From Rhizobium sp. AC27/96 (GTDB lineage Bacteria > Pseudomonadota > Alphaproteobacteria > Rhizobiales > Rhizobiaceae): a DNA stretch of 64,000 bases. Numbering within the stretch: the first letter of the stretch is position 1; each line of letters starts with the position of its first letter. Below the pieces are notes generated by a model. That model was not told the DNA's origin. It searched no databases and saw only the letters and a program-made list of their open reading frames with translations. The stretch is taken from assembly GCF_001692325.1 (NCBI RefSeq), contig NZ_LXKN01000007.1, forward strand, positions 122,661-186,660, given 5' to 3'. Positions 1 to 8,377 of this stretch are shown here, one piece after another. The translations under genes and the position numbers were made by a program.

Positions 1-1209
1 ATCGATCCCGCCGATCACAGCCTTGATGACGGACGGCATCACGATGCCGAACCCAACACCCGCCACCACCAGCCCGATCTCTATATATCCTGCCAGCACG
101 CCTGAAACAGCCAGCACGACTGATCCGAAACCGAGAATCTGTATGACGAAACCGAGCGTCAGCGCGCGAGGTCCCAGGCGTCGCATGATCTCGGCTGACA
201 GGAATGACGCGGTAAAATAGCCGATGCCGAATGGGAGTGTGCGTAATCCCGCTTCGAGCGGTGTCAGGGTCAAGCCGCCTTGCAGGTAGATGGAAAACAT
301 CAGGTAGAAGGCCGAGAGCATATAATAGACCAAGGCCATCGCGACGCCGATTGCAAAGCCGGTTTCCCGAAACAGCGAGAGGTCCACGAGAGGCGCGCCG
401 CCGCGCCGCATCAGCCGCTTTTCAAAGAGGATGAAGGCTGTGAGCATCACCGGGAAGGCCATGAGCATGGCGGTGATCCAACATGGCCAGCCACTGTCGC
501 GGCCTTCCACGAGTGGATAGACGAGAAGACCAAGCGTCGCCGAGAGCAGCAATACCCCGCCGAGATCGAGTTTCTGTGCGTGCTCGGCGCGCGAATCCTT
601 CAGAAAGATCAGGCTGCCAATGAAAGCTGCGAGCCCGATGGGAATATTGATCAGAAAAATCGCCTGCCAGGTGAACCCGAGGGGATGCGACGACACCAAT
701 ACGCCACCGAGGATCTGCCCGACGATATTGGCGAGCCCGAATGTCGCCCCATAGAGGCCCAAAGCCTTTCCCTGCTCCGATGGCGGAAACAACACGCGGA
801 TCGAGGCGAGCACCTGCGGCGCCATTGCGGTTGCCGTCAGGCCCTGCAGGATGCGCCCCGCGATCAGCACCCCAGGCGACCAGGCGAAGCCGCATAGCAC
901 CGAAGCAAGCGTAAAGCCGGCGACGCCAAAGGTGAACATTTGCTTGCGTCCGAGCCAATCACCCAACCTGCCGCCGGTGATGAGGAATACCGCATAGGTG
1001 GCGGCATAGGCGGAAATGATGAATTGCAGCTCGCTCGACGAAGCCCCGAGACTCTCCCTGATCGCGGGCAGCGCCAGGTTGACGACATTGAAATCCAGAA
1101 TGGGGAGGAACGCGCCTGTCAGCAGGACCGGAAGCGCAAGCCATCGGCGCGGATCGCCTGCCGTCTCGCCGGTGCCAGGATTCGGCTGAATTCGTCTATC
1201 GATGTTCAT
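1..1209 (-). CDS. MFS drug-type transporter (C-terminus cut by window edge)
   Basis: The reverse strand is open for 403 codons from ATG 1209 to the window edge and encodes a very hydrophobic protein. Near residues 38-48 it has a LDFNVVNLALP segment, typical of helix 1 in the DHA2/EmrB-QacA type of proton-driven exporters. The loop motif A, GRLGDWLGRK, follows at about 80-89. About ten of the expected 12-14 helices are present, so the C-terminus lies outside the window. Family knowledge suggests efflux of a small molecule across the inner membrane; the substrate cannot be told. It lies upstream of, and in the same direction as, whatever continues to the left, and 66 bp separate it from the amidase stop. 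Confidence 0.85.
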   Translation of the reverse strand, partial: MNIDRRIQPNPGTGETAGDPRRWLALPVLLTGAFLPILDFNVVNLALPAIRESLGASSSELQFIISAYAATYAVFLITGGRLGDWLGRKQMFTFGVAGFTLASVLCGFAWSPGVLIAGRILQGLTATAMAPQVLASIRVLFPPSEQGKALGLYGATFGLANIVGQILGGVLVSSHPLGFTWQAIFLINIPIGLAAFIGSLIFLKDSRAEHAQKLDLGGVLLLSATLGLLVYPLVEGRDSGWPCWITAMLMAFPVMLTAFILFEKRLMRRGGAPLVDLSLFRETGFAIGVAMALVYYMLSAFYLMFSIYLQGGLTLTPLEAGLRTLPFGIGYFTASFLSAEIMRRLGPRALTLGFVIQILGFGSVVLAVSGVLAGYIEIGLVVAGVGFGIVMPSVIKAVIGGID

Positions 1210-1275
1210 GACATGCTCCCGACCGTCGCACGTTCCCGGGCGATCGTTCCGTTGTGTTCAGTTGAATTGGTGGCC

Positions 1276-2682
1276 TCAGAGCGAAGGATGTTTCCGATGC
1301 CAATCCGTCATCTGCTGATAGGCGTGGCCGGCCCGCACCAGCAGGACCTCGTCCAGATGCCGCCCAACCAGCTGGAAGGAGAGAGGCATTCCCTTTTTCG
1401 TAAACCCGCCGGGGAGAGTGATCGTGGGGCTGCCCGACATATTGAAAGGCGTAACGAAGCGCAGGAAGGCGGTTAGCTCCTCCGGCCTGGTGAATAGCTC
1501 AGCTTCCTGCGCCACCGTGAAATCGGCCAAAGGCTGCGTCGGGATCAGCAGAAGGTCGACATCGGCAAACAGGGTTGCCAATGCGCCACTGAAAGCGAGG
1601 CGGGCATGATGCGCCTCCATCAAGTCGCTGCCGGTAACCGTGTGGCCGTGTTCGATCAGGCCGGCTATGGTGCCGCTCTCGGCAGGCCCGTACTTAGCCG
1701 CGCGGGCTGGATACGTCGCGGCATGGGCGAGCGTCGACTCGATACCGGCATAGGATCCCCAGGCCTCGTTCACCGCGCGATGATCGGGCAGTCTTACCGG
1801 GACAATGGTTCCGCCCAATTCCTGCAATGCACGCGCCGCGCTGCCTAGTGCGGAGACGATCTCACCGTCCACGTCAGTTTCGTTGTAGGCGGTATCGATG
1901 CCGATCCGCACGCCTCGCATTCCCGCATCGATACCGGCGAGATAATCGGGAACCGGAGCCGCCAGCGATGTGGGGTCGTTCGGATCCAGGCCAGCGACGA
2001 CGCCGAGCATCGCGCCGGCATCAGCGGCCGACCTTGCCATCGGGCCGACGTGGTCAAGACTGTCAGCGAGCGGAAAGACACCGTGGCGGCTCACACGACC
2101 CCAGGTTGGCTTCAACCCAGTCACACCGTTGGCGGCGGAAGGAAAGCGAATGGAGCCGCCGGTATCGCTGCCCAACGTCGCAAAACAGAGGCCGGCGGCG
2201 GTCGCCACGCCCGAGCCACTGGATGAGGCACCGGCATAGTAAGCTTCGTTCCACGGGTTTCGTGGCGGAGCGATCGTGGGATGATGTTTGGCAAAGACGC
2301 CCTCGGTCAATTGCAACTTGCCGAGAAGAACGGCGCCGGCCTCGGCCAGACGCTTGACCACGGTCGCATCGGAATTTGGCTTGCGATCCGCGTGAATGGG
2401 CATGCCCGCAGCCGTGACGATACCTGCTGTATCGTAGATATCCTTGAGGGCGATGGGAATACCATGGAGCATACCGCGATAGCGCCCTGCCGAAATCTCG
2501 GCTTCGGCCTGACGGGCCTGCGTCAGCGCAAGCGCCGGCGTCACCGTTGCGTAGGCTTTAAGCTGCGGATCGAGCGCGGCGATCCGATCCAGCATGGCTT
2601 GCGTCAGTTCCACGGGAGAGATGGTGCCCGACCTGATTGCGTCGGCAGTCTCCATCAGGGTCGCATAGTGCCAGTCCGTCAT
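1276..2682 (-). CDS. Amidase signature family hydrolase
   Basis: This 468-residue protein has the amidase-signature core. The base lysine is in IALKDIYDTAG (about K80), the glycine/serine loop GASSSGSG carries the cis-serine (about 153-155), and the nucleophile is in GSDTGGSIRFPSA (about S177). It hydrolyses an amide to acid and ammonia; the substrate is not predictable. The frame stays open upstream to 2826, but ATG 2682 starts the conserved family N-terminus (MTDWHYATLMETADAIRSG) and has an AAGGGA ribosome site just before it, so I prefer it. It is divergent from a LysR regulator, the usual arrangement for a regulated catabolic enzyme. Confidence 0.9.
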   Translation of the reverse strand: MTDWHYATLMETADAIRSGTISPVELTQAMLDRIAALDPQLKAYATVTPALALTQARQAEAEISAGRYRGMLHGIPIALKDIYDTAGIVTAAGMPIHADRKPNSDATVVKRLAEAGAVLLGKLQLTEGVFAKHHPTIAPPRNPWNEAYYAGASSSGSGVATAAGLCFATLGSDTGGSIRFPSAANGVTGLKPTWGRVSRHGVFPLADSLDHVGPMARSAADAGAMLGVVAGLDPNDPTSLAAPVPDYLAGIDAGMRGVRIGIDTAYNETDVDGEIVSALGSAARALQELGGTIVPVRLPDHRAVNEAWGSYAGIESTLAHAATYPARAAKYGPAESGTIAGLIEHGHTVTGSDLMEAHHARLAFSGALATLFADVDLLLIPTQPLADFTVAQEAELFTRPEELTAFLRFVTPFNMSGSPTITLPGGFTKKGMPLSFQLVGRHLDEVLLVRAGHAYQQMTDWHRKHPSL

Positions 2683-2760
2683 TTCAGTCCCTTGCGGTTC
2701 AAAGAGGTTCCAGATGCGTGCCGCCTTACCTGTCAGGATTTCGAGGCCGCATATCGTGTT

Positions 2761-2780
2761 CCACAACAAACTAGTCGTGG
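2761..2780. promoter_or_regulatory. Imperfect dyad between amidase and LysR genes
   Basis: The 144-bp divergent promoter region contains CCACAAC-6-GTCGTGG, a 7-bp inverted repeat with one mismatch. LysR regulators usually bind such dyads in the shared promoter of a divergent pair, so this is a candidate site for the adjacent regulator. The assignment is inference only. Confidence 0.35.
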
Positions 2781-2826
2781 CTTGATAATAATGAAACTGG
2801 ATGTATTTATATATCAGAGATAACAT

Positions 2827-3699
2827 ATGAGTATGATTGCCATGAAGACGCTTGACGTCGAAGCAGTGCAGGCATTCGTCTTAGTCGCCGACTTTCAGAG
2901 CTTTACGCGTGCGGCCGAGGCGCTCGATACCTCTCAAGCCGCAATCAGCATGAAGCTGAAGCGGCTGGAGGATCGGCTTGGCGAAAAGCTGATCGAGCGG
3001 ACGCCAAGACTGGTCCGGCTGTCTGCGCGTGGTGCCGAATTCCTCAATGTGGCGCGTGACTTTCTTGCGGCCCATGAACGCGCCATGGCGGGGCTGAGTG
3101 CAACGTCCCGGCGCCTCACGCTCGGCATCGCCGATCAGATTGCCGGCCCGGAACTTCCAGTCCTTCTGGCCCGGCTTCATGCTCATGACCCGGCCTTGCT
3201 GATAGAGGTGCAGATCGGAGCCTCGCGAAGCTTGCTGGATGATTTCGATCGTGGAGCGTTGGACGCGGCAATCGTTCGACGCGAAGACGACCGCCGCGAT
3301 GGAGAGCTCTTATCGCAAGAACGCTTCGGCTGGTTCGCGGCACCCGGCTTCGAGCGCAGGGAGGGCGAACCCCTCCGTCTGGCGTCACTCGCTGCTTCCT
3401 GCGGAGTGCGCAACATCGCAATCCGGGCACTGGACGGGGCAAGCGTGGGCTGGGTCGAGGTCTTCCTCGGCGGCGGCATGGCAGCGGTTACGGCGGCCGT
3501 TACAGCGGGCTTGGCCGTTGGAGCGCTGGCGCATCGTGTTGCTCCCATCGGCGTGGTGGAGGTTAGCGAAAAGCTCGGTCTCCCGCCGTTGCCACCATCG
3601 AAGATTATTCTTCACTCGACCTTGTCGGATCCCCGCTCGCGCGGAGCGCTGCGCACGCTGGCCGCCGCCTTCCGCGAACATCGGGCGTCGATCGTGTGA
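2827..3699 (+). CDS. LysR-family transcriptional regulator
   Basis: A 290-residue protein with the LysR N-terminal winged helix-turn-helix (about residues 8-65; key stretch FTRAAEALDTSQAAISMKLKRLEDRLG) followed by a periplasmic-binding-like effector domain. It is transcribed away from the amidase and probably controls it, sensing the amidase substrate or product. ATG 2842 (MKTLDVEAV) is an alternative start that begins exactly at the conserved domain; 2827 has a closer AGAG ribosome site. The effector is unknown. Confidence 0.88.
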   Translation: MSMIAMKTLDVEAVQAFVLVADFQSFTRAAEALDTSQAAISMKLKRLEDRLGEKLIERTPRLVRLSARGAEFLNVARDFLAAHERAMAGLSATSRRLTLGIADQIAGPELPVLLARLHAHDPALLIEVQIGASRSLLDDFDRGALDAAIVRREDDRRDGELLSQERFGWFAAPGFERREGEPLRLASLAASCGVRNIAIRALDGASVGWVEVFLGGGMAAVTAAVTAGLAVGALAHRVAPIGVVEVSEKLGLPPLPPSKIILHSTLSDPRSRGALRTLAAAFREHRASIV

Positions 3700-3807
3700 C
3701 AGCCCCATTCCGAAAGGCGTCTCGACCGGAGACGCAGGATTCCCTATATTCCCAGAAGCCGGCTCGCTTGAGATCGCGGGCGATACACTTGGCGGGAAGC
3801 CGACATC

Positions 3808-4665
3808 ATGGATCAGCGCAATAGTGCCGCGACCACTCTTCATTCCAGCAGAAGCCGTGGCTGGAAGAGCCTCGAAGCAGACTTCATCCATATTCAGGCC
3901 GGCCGCACGCATGTGCCGGGATCGCAGACGCACCGGCTCGGCATTCACTTTGGACGTGCTGTCAATGCCCATTGCCAATGCGACGGCCGGCATCATCACC
4001 GTCAGCAGGCACACGGCGATATCGATCTCGTTCCCGCGGGGTTGGATGGTTGGTGGGAAGATGATCGTGATTGCACCATCCTGCGCCTGACGATCCGGCC
4101 GGAACTGCTTCATGCGGCCGCCCGCGAGCTCGGCCGAGATCCGGAAGCCATTTCACTCACCCCTAAATTCCAGCTTCGGGATCCGCGACTCGAATCGATC
4201 GCGTGGGCCATCAAGGCGGAAATCGAAGCGCCCATGCCGTCCGATAGCACCTATGCGGAGACTTTGGGCATGGCGCTTGCCATCCGCCTGGTTGAAAGCA
4301 ATGGGCAGAAGCGGATAGAGACAGCCACCACGCGAGCGACTTTGAGCAGCCGGCAACAGCGGGCTTTGGCGGAATTCGTCGAAGAGCATATCGATCAATC
4401 GCTGTCGCTTGCCGATCTGGCCGCAGTCGCTGGGCTCAGCGTCTCGCACTTGAAACCACTTTTTCGCGCGAGCTTTGGTATGCCCGTCCATCATTATGTT
4501 CTGACCCGCCGTGTCGAGCGCGCCAGAATGCTTATCCTCGCCGGCGATATGCCGCTCGCGCAGGTAGCCTTGGAAAGCGGCTTTGCCCATCAGAGCCATA
4601 TGGCCCATTGGATGCGGCGTATTCTCGGGCTCACGCCCGGCATGATAAGCCGAATGCATTCCTGA
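3808..4665 (+). CDS. AraC-family transcriptional regulator
   Basis: A 285-residue protein whose C-terminal third is a double helix-turn-helix of the AraC/XylS type. The first HTH is SLADLAAVAGLSVSHLKPLF and the second lies around LAQVALESGFAHQSHMAHW, followed by the family-typical LGLTPG. The N-terminal half is a cupin-like sensor without a recognisable ligand. The next gene (NmrA-type reductase) starts 100 bp downstream on the same strand and is the likely target. Similar AraC genes beside NmrA oxidoreductases are common in rhizobia, but no effector is evident. Confidence 0.85.
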   Translation: MDQRNSAATTLHSSRSRGWKSLEADFIHIQAGRTHVPGSQTHRLGIHFGRAVNAHCQCDGRHHHRQQAHGDIDLVPAGLDGWWEDDRDCTILRLTIRPELLHAAARELGRDPEAISLTPKFQLRDPRLESIAWAIKAEIEAPMPSDSTYAETLGMALAIRLVESNGQKRIETATTRATLSSRQQRALAEFVEEHIDQSLSLADLAAVAGLSVSHLKPLFRASFGMPVHHYVLTRRVERARMLILAGDMPLAQVALESGFAHQSHMAHWMRRILGLTPGMISRMHS

Positions 4666-4765
4666 CCTCGATCGTCGTCCGATCCTGCGGCAGACCGTCC
4701 GATCCTGCGCGATCCCCTCTGCGCCAATGGGTAATGTCGCGGGGAGATGAACAGGAGAAGACACG

Positions 4766-5644
4766 ATGCATGTCATTTTAGGCGCTAGCGGAAAAATTGG
4801 CCGCACGACGATTGCCGCTTTGCGCAAGGCGGGCGCTCCCGTCCGCGCGGTGCTGCGCGATCCCTCGCAGGCATCAGCATTTTCAGAGCTCGGCTGCGAG
4901 ATCGCCATCGCCGATTTGAACGATCGTCAGGCGCTGGCCGCGGCGATGAGCGGCGCTCACTCCGTCCAGGTTATCTGCCCCGTCGATATTCGCGCCGAAC
5001 ATGCGCGTTCGAGAATCCAGAACCTGATCGATTCACTGGCCGAGGCATTGGCATCGGCCAATCCTCAGACCATCCTTGCCATCTCCGATTATGGCGCGGA
5101 GCAGAGTTCCGGCACCGGCGTCACCTTGCTCTTCTATGCTCTGGAGGCGCGGCTGCGAAAGCTCGATTCCCGGCTGATTTTCCTGCGATCTGCCGAGCAT
5201 ATGGAGAATTGGGGGCGTTTGGCGAAGGTCGCTGCCGAGAGTGGTCGATTGCCAAGCTTCTATCATCCGCTGACCAAGCTGCTCCCCACCGTCTCCGCCT
5301 TTGATGTGGGGGCTATTGCCGCCGAACTGCTGCTGGAAGACAAGAACACCAAGCTGCGGATCGTCCATGCCGAAGGTCCACAGCGCTATACGCCACATGA
5401 CGTGGCGGCGGCGATAGGTTTTCTGGCCGGCCGGGAGATTGTCGCTCTACCGGTGCCTCAGACCGAATGGCAGGCTGCGTTGATGCGGGCCGGTCTTTCC
5501 GAAGGCTACGCGAAGTTATTGGTCGAGCTGTATGTCGCCCATAATGCCGGCCGGATAGATGCCGAACCTGGTGTGGGCGAGATCTGGCGTGGCAAGACTG
5601 AGTTGATTGATGCACTGCGGCCGCTTCTTGCCGCATCAAACTGA
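4766..5644 (+). CDS. NmrA-like NAD(P)-binding protein
   Basis: This 292-residue protein opens with a Rossmann glycine motif, VILGASGKIGRTT (residues 3-15), as in atypical short-chain dehydrogenases of the NmrA/QOR2/TMR group. The usual catalytic Tyr-x-x-x-Lys is not obvious, so it may act as a redox sensor or as a quinone or ether reductase. An AGGAGA ribosome site precedes ATG 4766. It follows the AraC gene in the same direction. Confidence 0.8.
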   Translation: MHVILGASGKIGRTTIAALRKAGAPVRAVLRDPSQASAFSELGCEIAIADLNDRQALAAAMSGAHSVQVICPVDIRAEHARSRIQNLIDSLAEALASANPQTILAISDYGAEQSSGTGVTLLFYALEARLRKLDSRLIFLRSAEHMENWGRLAKVAAESGRLPSFYHPLTKLLPTVSAFDVGAIAAELLLEDKNTKLRIVHAEGPQRYTPHDVAAAIGFLAGREIVALPVPQTEWQAALMRAGLSEGYAKLLVELYVAHNAGRIDAEPGVGEIWRGKTELIDALRPLLAASN

Positions 5645-6086
5645 GTCTGGGCTGGTCCCACCGCTCTCCTTCAGATCGATATCAACGGGCGCTGGCGCCA
5701 CCGCCTTACAGCGCGGTTGCGCCATCGCCTGCGTAAAATCGATTGGCTTTATGGCACTGCACATTGTAGTGTGGGGCATCGTTGCATCTATCCGATTGAT
5801 GACGCCAGACGACTGCGGATAGAATGGTTGGTGGTAGCCGGTATCAACCCGCTTATCCACCCGTGGATCGCCTTGAAATGCGAGTCGCTTCGCGCGGAAA
5901 TAGTCTGAAAAACTAGAATGACTTTCGCAAATTGCAGGGAAATACGGCTCTAGCGCGCAGAGCCCCTAAAAGCGCACAATCCCCCCGCTACGAAGCGTTT
6001 ACAAGCGCTTGTCGCGCCGGCATCCGGAGGAGATGCCGGCTACCTTTATGACATGCACTGGCGTTGGGAACGCTTAGGGAGGAACT
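5645..6086. other. 442-bp non-coding stretch upstream of purine permease
   Basis: No convincing gene was found here; the short open frames have poor starts and compositions unlike the neighbours. The last 90 bases hold a perfect 12-bp palindrome (ACAAGCGCTTGT, 6001-6012) immediately followed by a 9-bp perfect hairpin (6016-6040), then a strong AGGGAGGA ribosome site. The proximal half therefore looks like a structured 5' leader for the permease. Confidence 0.6.
6001..6040 (+). promoter_or_regulatory. Structured leader of purine permease gene (palindrome plus hairpin)
   Basis: ACAAGCGCTTGT (6001-6012) is a perfect palindrome. GCCGGCATC-CGGAGGA-GATGCCGGC (6016-6040) forms a 9-bp stem whose loop carries a GGAGGA sequence. 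No U-tract follows, so it is not a classical terminator. Purine permease genes in this bacterial group are sometimes controlled by purine-sensing leader RNAs, such as the NMT1/xanthine class, but I could not match a riboswitch consensus by eye. The regulatory role is inference. Confidence 0.4.
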
Positions 6087-7379
6087 ATGTTTGAACGATT
6101 TTTCAAATTGAGTGAGCACGGCACGTCCGTGCGCACCGAGCTCATCGCAGGCGTGACGACGTTCTTGACGATGTCCTACATCATCTTCGTCAACCCGGAC
6201 ATCCTGTCGACCACCGGCATGGATCGCAACGCTGTCTTCGTCGCCACCTGTCTCGCTGCGGCCTTGGGCTCGTTCGTCATGGGGACCGTCGCCAACTGGC
6301 CGATCGGATTGGCGCCGGGCATGGGCCTCAATGCCTTCTTTGCCTTTACCGTCGTAGCCGCCCTCGGCTTTACATGGCAGCAGGCGCTTGGCGCAGTCTT
6401 CATTTCAGGCGGGATCTTCGTCCTGTTGACGGTGACCGGTGTGCGCAGCTGGCTTATAGCCGGCATCCCGCACTCGCTTAGAAGCGCGATCGCCACCGGT
6501 ATCGGCCTGTTTCTGGCGATCATCGCGCTGAAGAGCGCCGGAATCGTCGTATCCAACAAGGCGACGCTGATCGGCCTCGGAGACCTGAAGCAGTCCGGCC
6601 CGCTTCTCGCAATCTTCGGCTTCTTTGTCATCGCCGTTCTTGATGCCCTGCGGGTGAAGGGTGCGATCCTGATCGGCATTCTTGCCGTCACCATTCTCTC
6701 CTGGATCATCGGTGCCAGCCAGTTCCACGGCATCGTTTCGATGCCGCCTTCCATCATGCCGACCTTCATGCAGCTCGACATTGTCGGAGCACTTCATGGC
6801 GGACTGATCCACATCATCCTCGTCTTCGTGCTCGTTGAAGTTTTCGATGCGACCGGAACGCTGATTGGCGTCGCCAAGCGCGCGAACCTTATCGGCGAGG
6901 GAAAGCCGAGCCGCTTGAGCCGGGCCCTGCTCGCCGACAGCGCGGCCATTGTTGCCGGCTCGCTGATGGGCACCAGCAGCACGACAGCCTTTGTCGAGAG
7001 CGCTTCGGGTGTTCAAGCGGGCGGTCGTACGGGCCTGACGGCGCTGACGATTGCCGTGCTCTTCATCGCAGCCCTGTTCTTTTCTCCACTCGCAGCCTCT
7101 GTTCCAGCCTATGCGACCGCTCCGGCTCTGCTCTACGTCGCTGGTCTGATGATGCGCGAGCTGACGGAGATTGAATGGGATGATCTGACCGAAGCGGCAC
7201 CTGCAGCGCTCACTGCGCTGGCCATGCCGTTCACCTACTCGATCGCCAATGGCCTCGCCTTCGGTTTCATCAGCTATGTCGTCCTGAAGGTTTTCACCGG
7301 TCGATGGAAGACGCTTCATCTGGCGACGCAGATCGTGGCCGCCCTGTTCATCGTGCGCTTCGCATTCTTCGCAGACTGA
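6087..7379 (+). CDS. NCS2 purine permease, AzgA type (adenine/guanine/hypoxanthine)
   Basis: A 430-residue membrane protein with about 12-14 hydrophobic helices. It starts with the AzgA-branch N-terminus (MFERFFKLSEHGTSVRTELI, then AGVTTFLTMSYIIFVNP) and carries GTSSTTAFVESASGVQAGGRTGL, characteristic of proton-coupled guanine/hypoxanthine/adenine permeases. It would import purine bases across the inner membrane, and the catabolic genes for exactly these bases follow over the next 12 kb. The strong AGGGAGGA ribosome site and a structured leader suggest regulated expression. A hairpin with a T-rich tail follows the stop codon. Confidence 0.9.
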   Translation: MFERFFKLSEHGTSVRTELIAGVTTFLTMSYIIFVNPDILSTTGMDRNAVFVATCLAAALGSFVMGTVANWPIGLAPGMGLNAFFAFTVVAALGFTWQQALGAVFISGGIFVLLTVTGVRSWLIAGIPHSLRSAIATGIGLFLAIIALKSAGIVVSNKATLIGLGDLKQSGPLLAIFGFFVIAVLDALRVKGAILIGILAVTILSWIIGASQFHGIVSMPPSIMPTFMQLDIVGALHGGLIHIILVFVLVEVFDATGTLIGVAKRANLIGEGKPSRLSRALLADSAAIVAGSLMGTSSTTAFVESASGVQAGGRTGLTALTIAVLFIAALFFSPLAASVPAYATAPALLYVAGLMMRELTEIEWDDLTEAAPAALTALAMPFTYSIANGLAFGFISYVVLKVFTGRWKTLHLATQIVAALFIVRFAFFAD

Positions 7380-7398
7380 CGCAGACATGTTTCAAGGG

Positions 7399-7437
7399 GC
7401 CAGGGCATCAAATGGGTGCCCTGGCTCGTTTGGGTTT
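7399..7437 (+). terminator. Probable terminator after purine permease
   Basis: GCCAGGGCA-9-TGCCCTGGC is a perfect 9-bp stem 19 bases past the permease stop and is followed by the T-rich TCGTTTGGGTTTT. It lies between the permease and the convergent toxin gene and may serve both. Confidence 0.65.
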
Positions 7438-7456
7438 TGCCTTGGAGCAGCCGGCT

Positions 7457-7819
7457 CTACGTCCTGAAAGGTTGCGCTTTCTCAGAAAGCGCCGCGAGGT
7501 CTTCAGCAAGACGCACGGGCAAGTCCATGCGTTCATGCAAAATGCTCATCACGCCAAGATCGCCGTTATCGAGTTCGCGGAAGAAGACATAGTGATGTCC
7601 GTAGCGACTGAAATACGCCTCGTGTTTGACATTGACAGGAACCACAAGCTTCTGCGGAAGCTGGCGCCAAAGCGCCTTGGTTTCACAAAGACACGTCAAA
7701 TGCGCATGGAGTCCGGTGATGTAGGTGACCGCCTGCGGCTCGCCCCATTTCTCAACTGTGTCACGCCAAATTTTGTCCTGCGCCGCATCCGCGCGCGGGT
7801 AAAACCGATAGGCCGCCAT
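7457..7819 (-). CDS. parE: RelE/ParE-family toxin
   Basis: A 120-residue basic protein starting MAAYRFYPRADAAQDKIW, the usual ParE opening. It contains KHEAYFSRYGHHYVFFREL and ends near the VMSILHERMD strand seen in ParE/RelE folds. ATG 7819 lies one base past the antitoxin stop, as expected for a coupled toxin-antitoxin pair; longer starts would run into the antitoxin. ParE toxins inhibit gyrase and RelE members cleave mRNA. The size and pairing with a ParD-type protein favour ParE. The pair sits inside the purine island, unrelated to its metabolism. Confidence 0.8.
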   Translation of the reverse strand: MAAYRFYPRADAAQDKIWRDTVEKWGEPQAVTYITGLHAHLTCLCETKALWRQLPQKLVVPVNVKHEAYFSRYGHHYVFFRELDNGDLGVMSILHERMDLPVRLAEDLAALSEKAQPFRT

Positions 7820-7820
7820 G

Positions 7821-8072
7821 CTAGCGGCGCTGGTTGCGGCGGATGACGTCCTCGGCCGTGACAGCGACAAATTCACCGTCATCGGCGCGCATGGCGGGAG
7901 CTAGTTCCCCTGCCAGTGCGTCCCACGCCGCGTCCCGCGTCTGCAGGTCTCGGCGAATCAACGCCCGAATATACTCACTGGCATTTTCATAAAGGCCGTT
8001 CTCGCCAATCTGCTGCTGAATATGGGCCTGCAACAGACCGCCGACCTTCACATGGATGCTTCCCGATGCCAT
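7821..8072 (-). CDS. parD: ParD/CopG-type antitoxin
   Basis: An 83-residue acidic protein (from MASGSIHVKVGG) with a ribbon-helix-helix N-terminus and the ParD signature ENASEYIRALIRRDLQ at about 30-45. The C-terminal tail would neutralise the partner toxin encoded one base downstream. The frame extends upstream to 8126, but ATG 8072 follows a GAAAAGGGGCTGCC ribosome region and starts at the family N-terminus. Ribbon-helix-helix antitoxins repress their own promoter; a dyad overlaps the -35 region. Confidence 0.8.
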   Translation of the reverse strand: MASGSIHVKVGGLLQAHIQQQIGENGLYENASEYIRALIRRDLQTRDAAWDALAGELAPAMRADDGEFVAVTAEDVIRRNQRR

Positions 8073-8097
8073 TGGCAGCCCCTTTTCGTTCTGCCTG

Positions 8098-8129
8098 ATT
8101 GTGGGAAGCGTAGCACATATTGTCAATAT
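8098..8129 (-). promoter_or_regulatory. parDE promoter with overlapping dyad
   Basis: On the reverse strand a consensus TTGACA (8121-8126) is followed after 17 bp by CACAAT (8098-8103), 26 bases before the parD start. The -35 lies inside the perfect dyad ATATTG-T-CAATAT (8117-8129), a plausible site for ParD autorepression. Confidence 0.55.
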
Positions 8130-8377
8130 TCATTACCACACGTCGGCTGAACGCCCCGATCAGGGAGCTCCGGTGGGTATAGCAGCGTCTGCGTGGGATA
8201 GTTCGGTTGTCGGTGCAGCCCCGGCAGCGCACCTCCTCGAGGAGGTGGGCGGGTGCCGCTCAACAATTCGAGTCGGTTCGCTCCTGAGTGTCGATCCAGA
8301 AGAATCTGCACAAACTCACAAGGAGGGCGCCGCGGTTGCGGCACCCTCACTTATCGTCTCACCTGACCCCGCTCCGC
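8130..8377. other. Non-coding stretch between parD and allA
   Basis: About 250 bases (305 from the parD start) with no supported gene. Its only structure is a near-perfect 11-bp hairpin at 8323-8348 with one mismatch, just past the allA stop and possibly its terminator, though without a clear U-tract. Confidence 0.5.

Noticed and set aside
280..897. Forward open frame of 205 codons inside the MFS gene
   Set aside because: It is antisense to a clear transporter, with charged low-complexity composition typical of shadow frames in G+C-rich DNA.
5636..5860. Possible 74-codon reverse gene in the gap after the NmrA-type gene
   Set aside because: It has no ribosome site, overlaps the end of the NmrA gene, and shows no coherent hydrophobic or conserved pattern.
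8323..8348. Hairpin after allA considered as a definite terminator
   Set aside because: The stem has a mismatch and no U-tract, so it is mentioned only in the description of the non-coding stretch.
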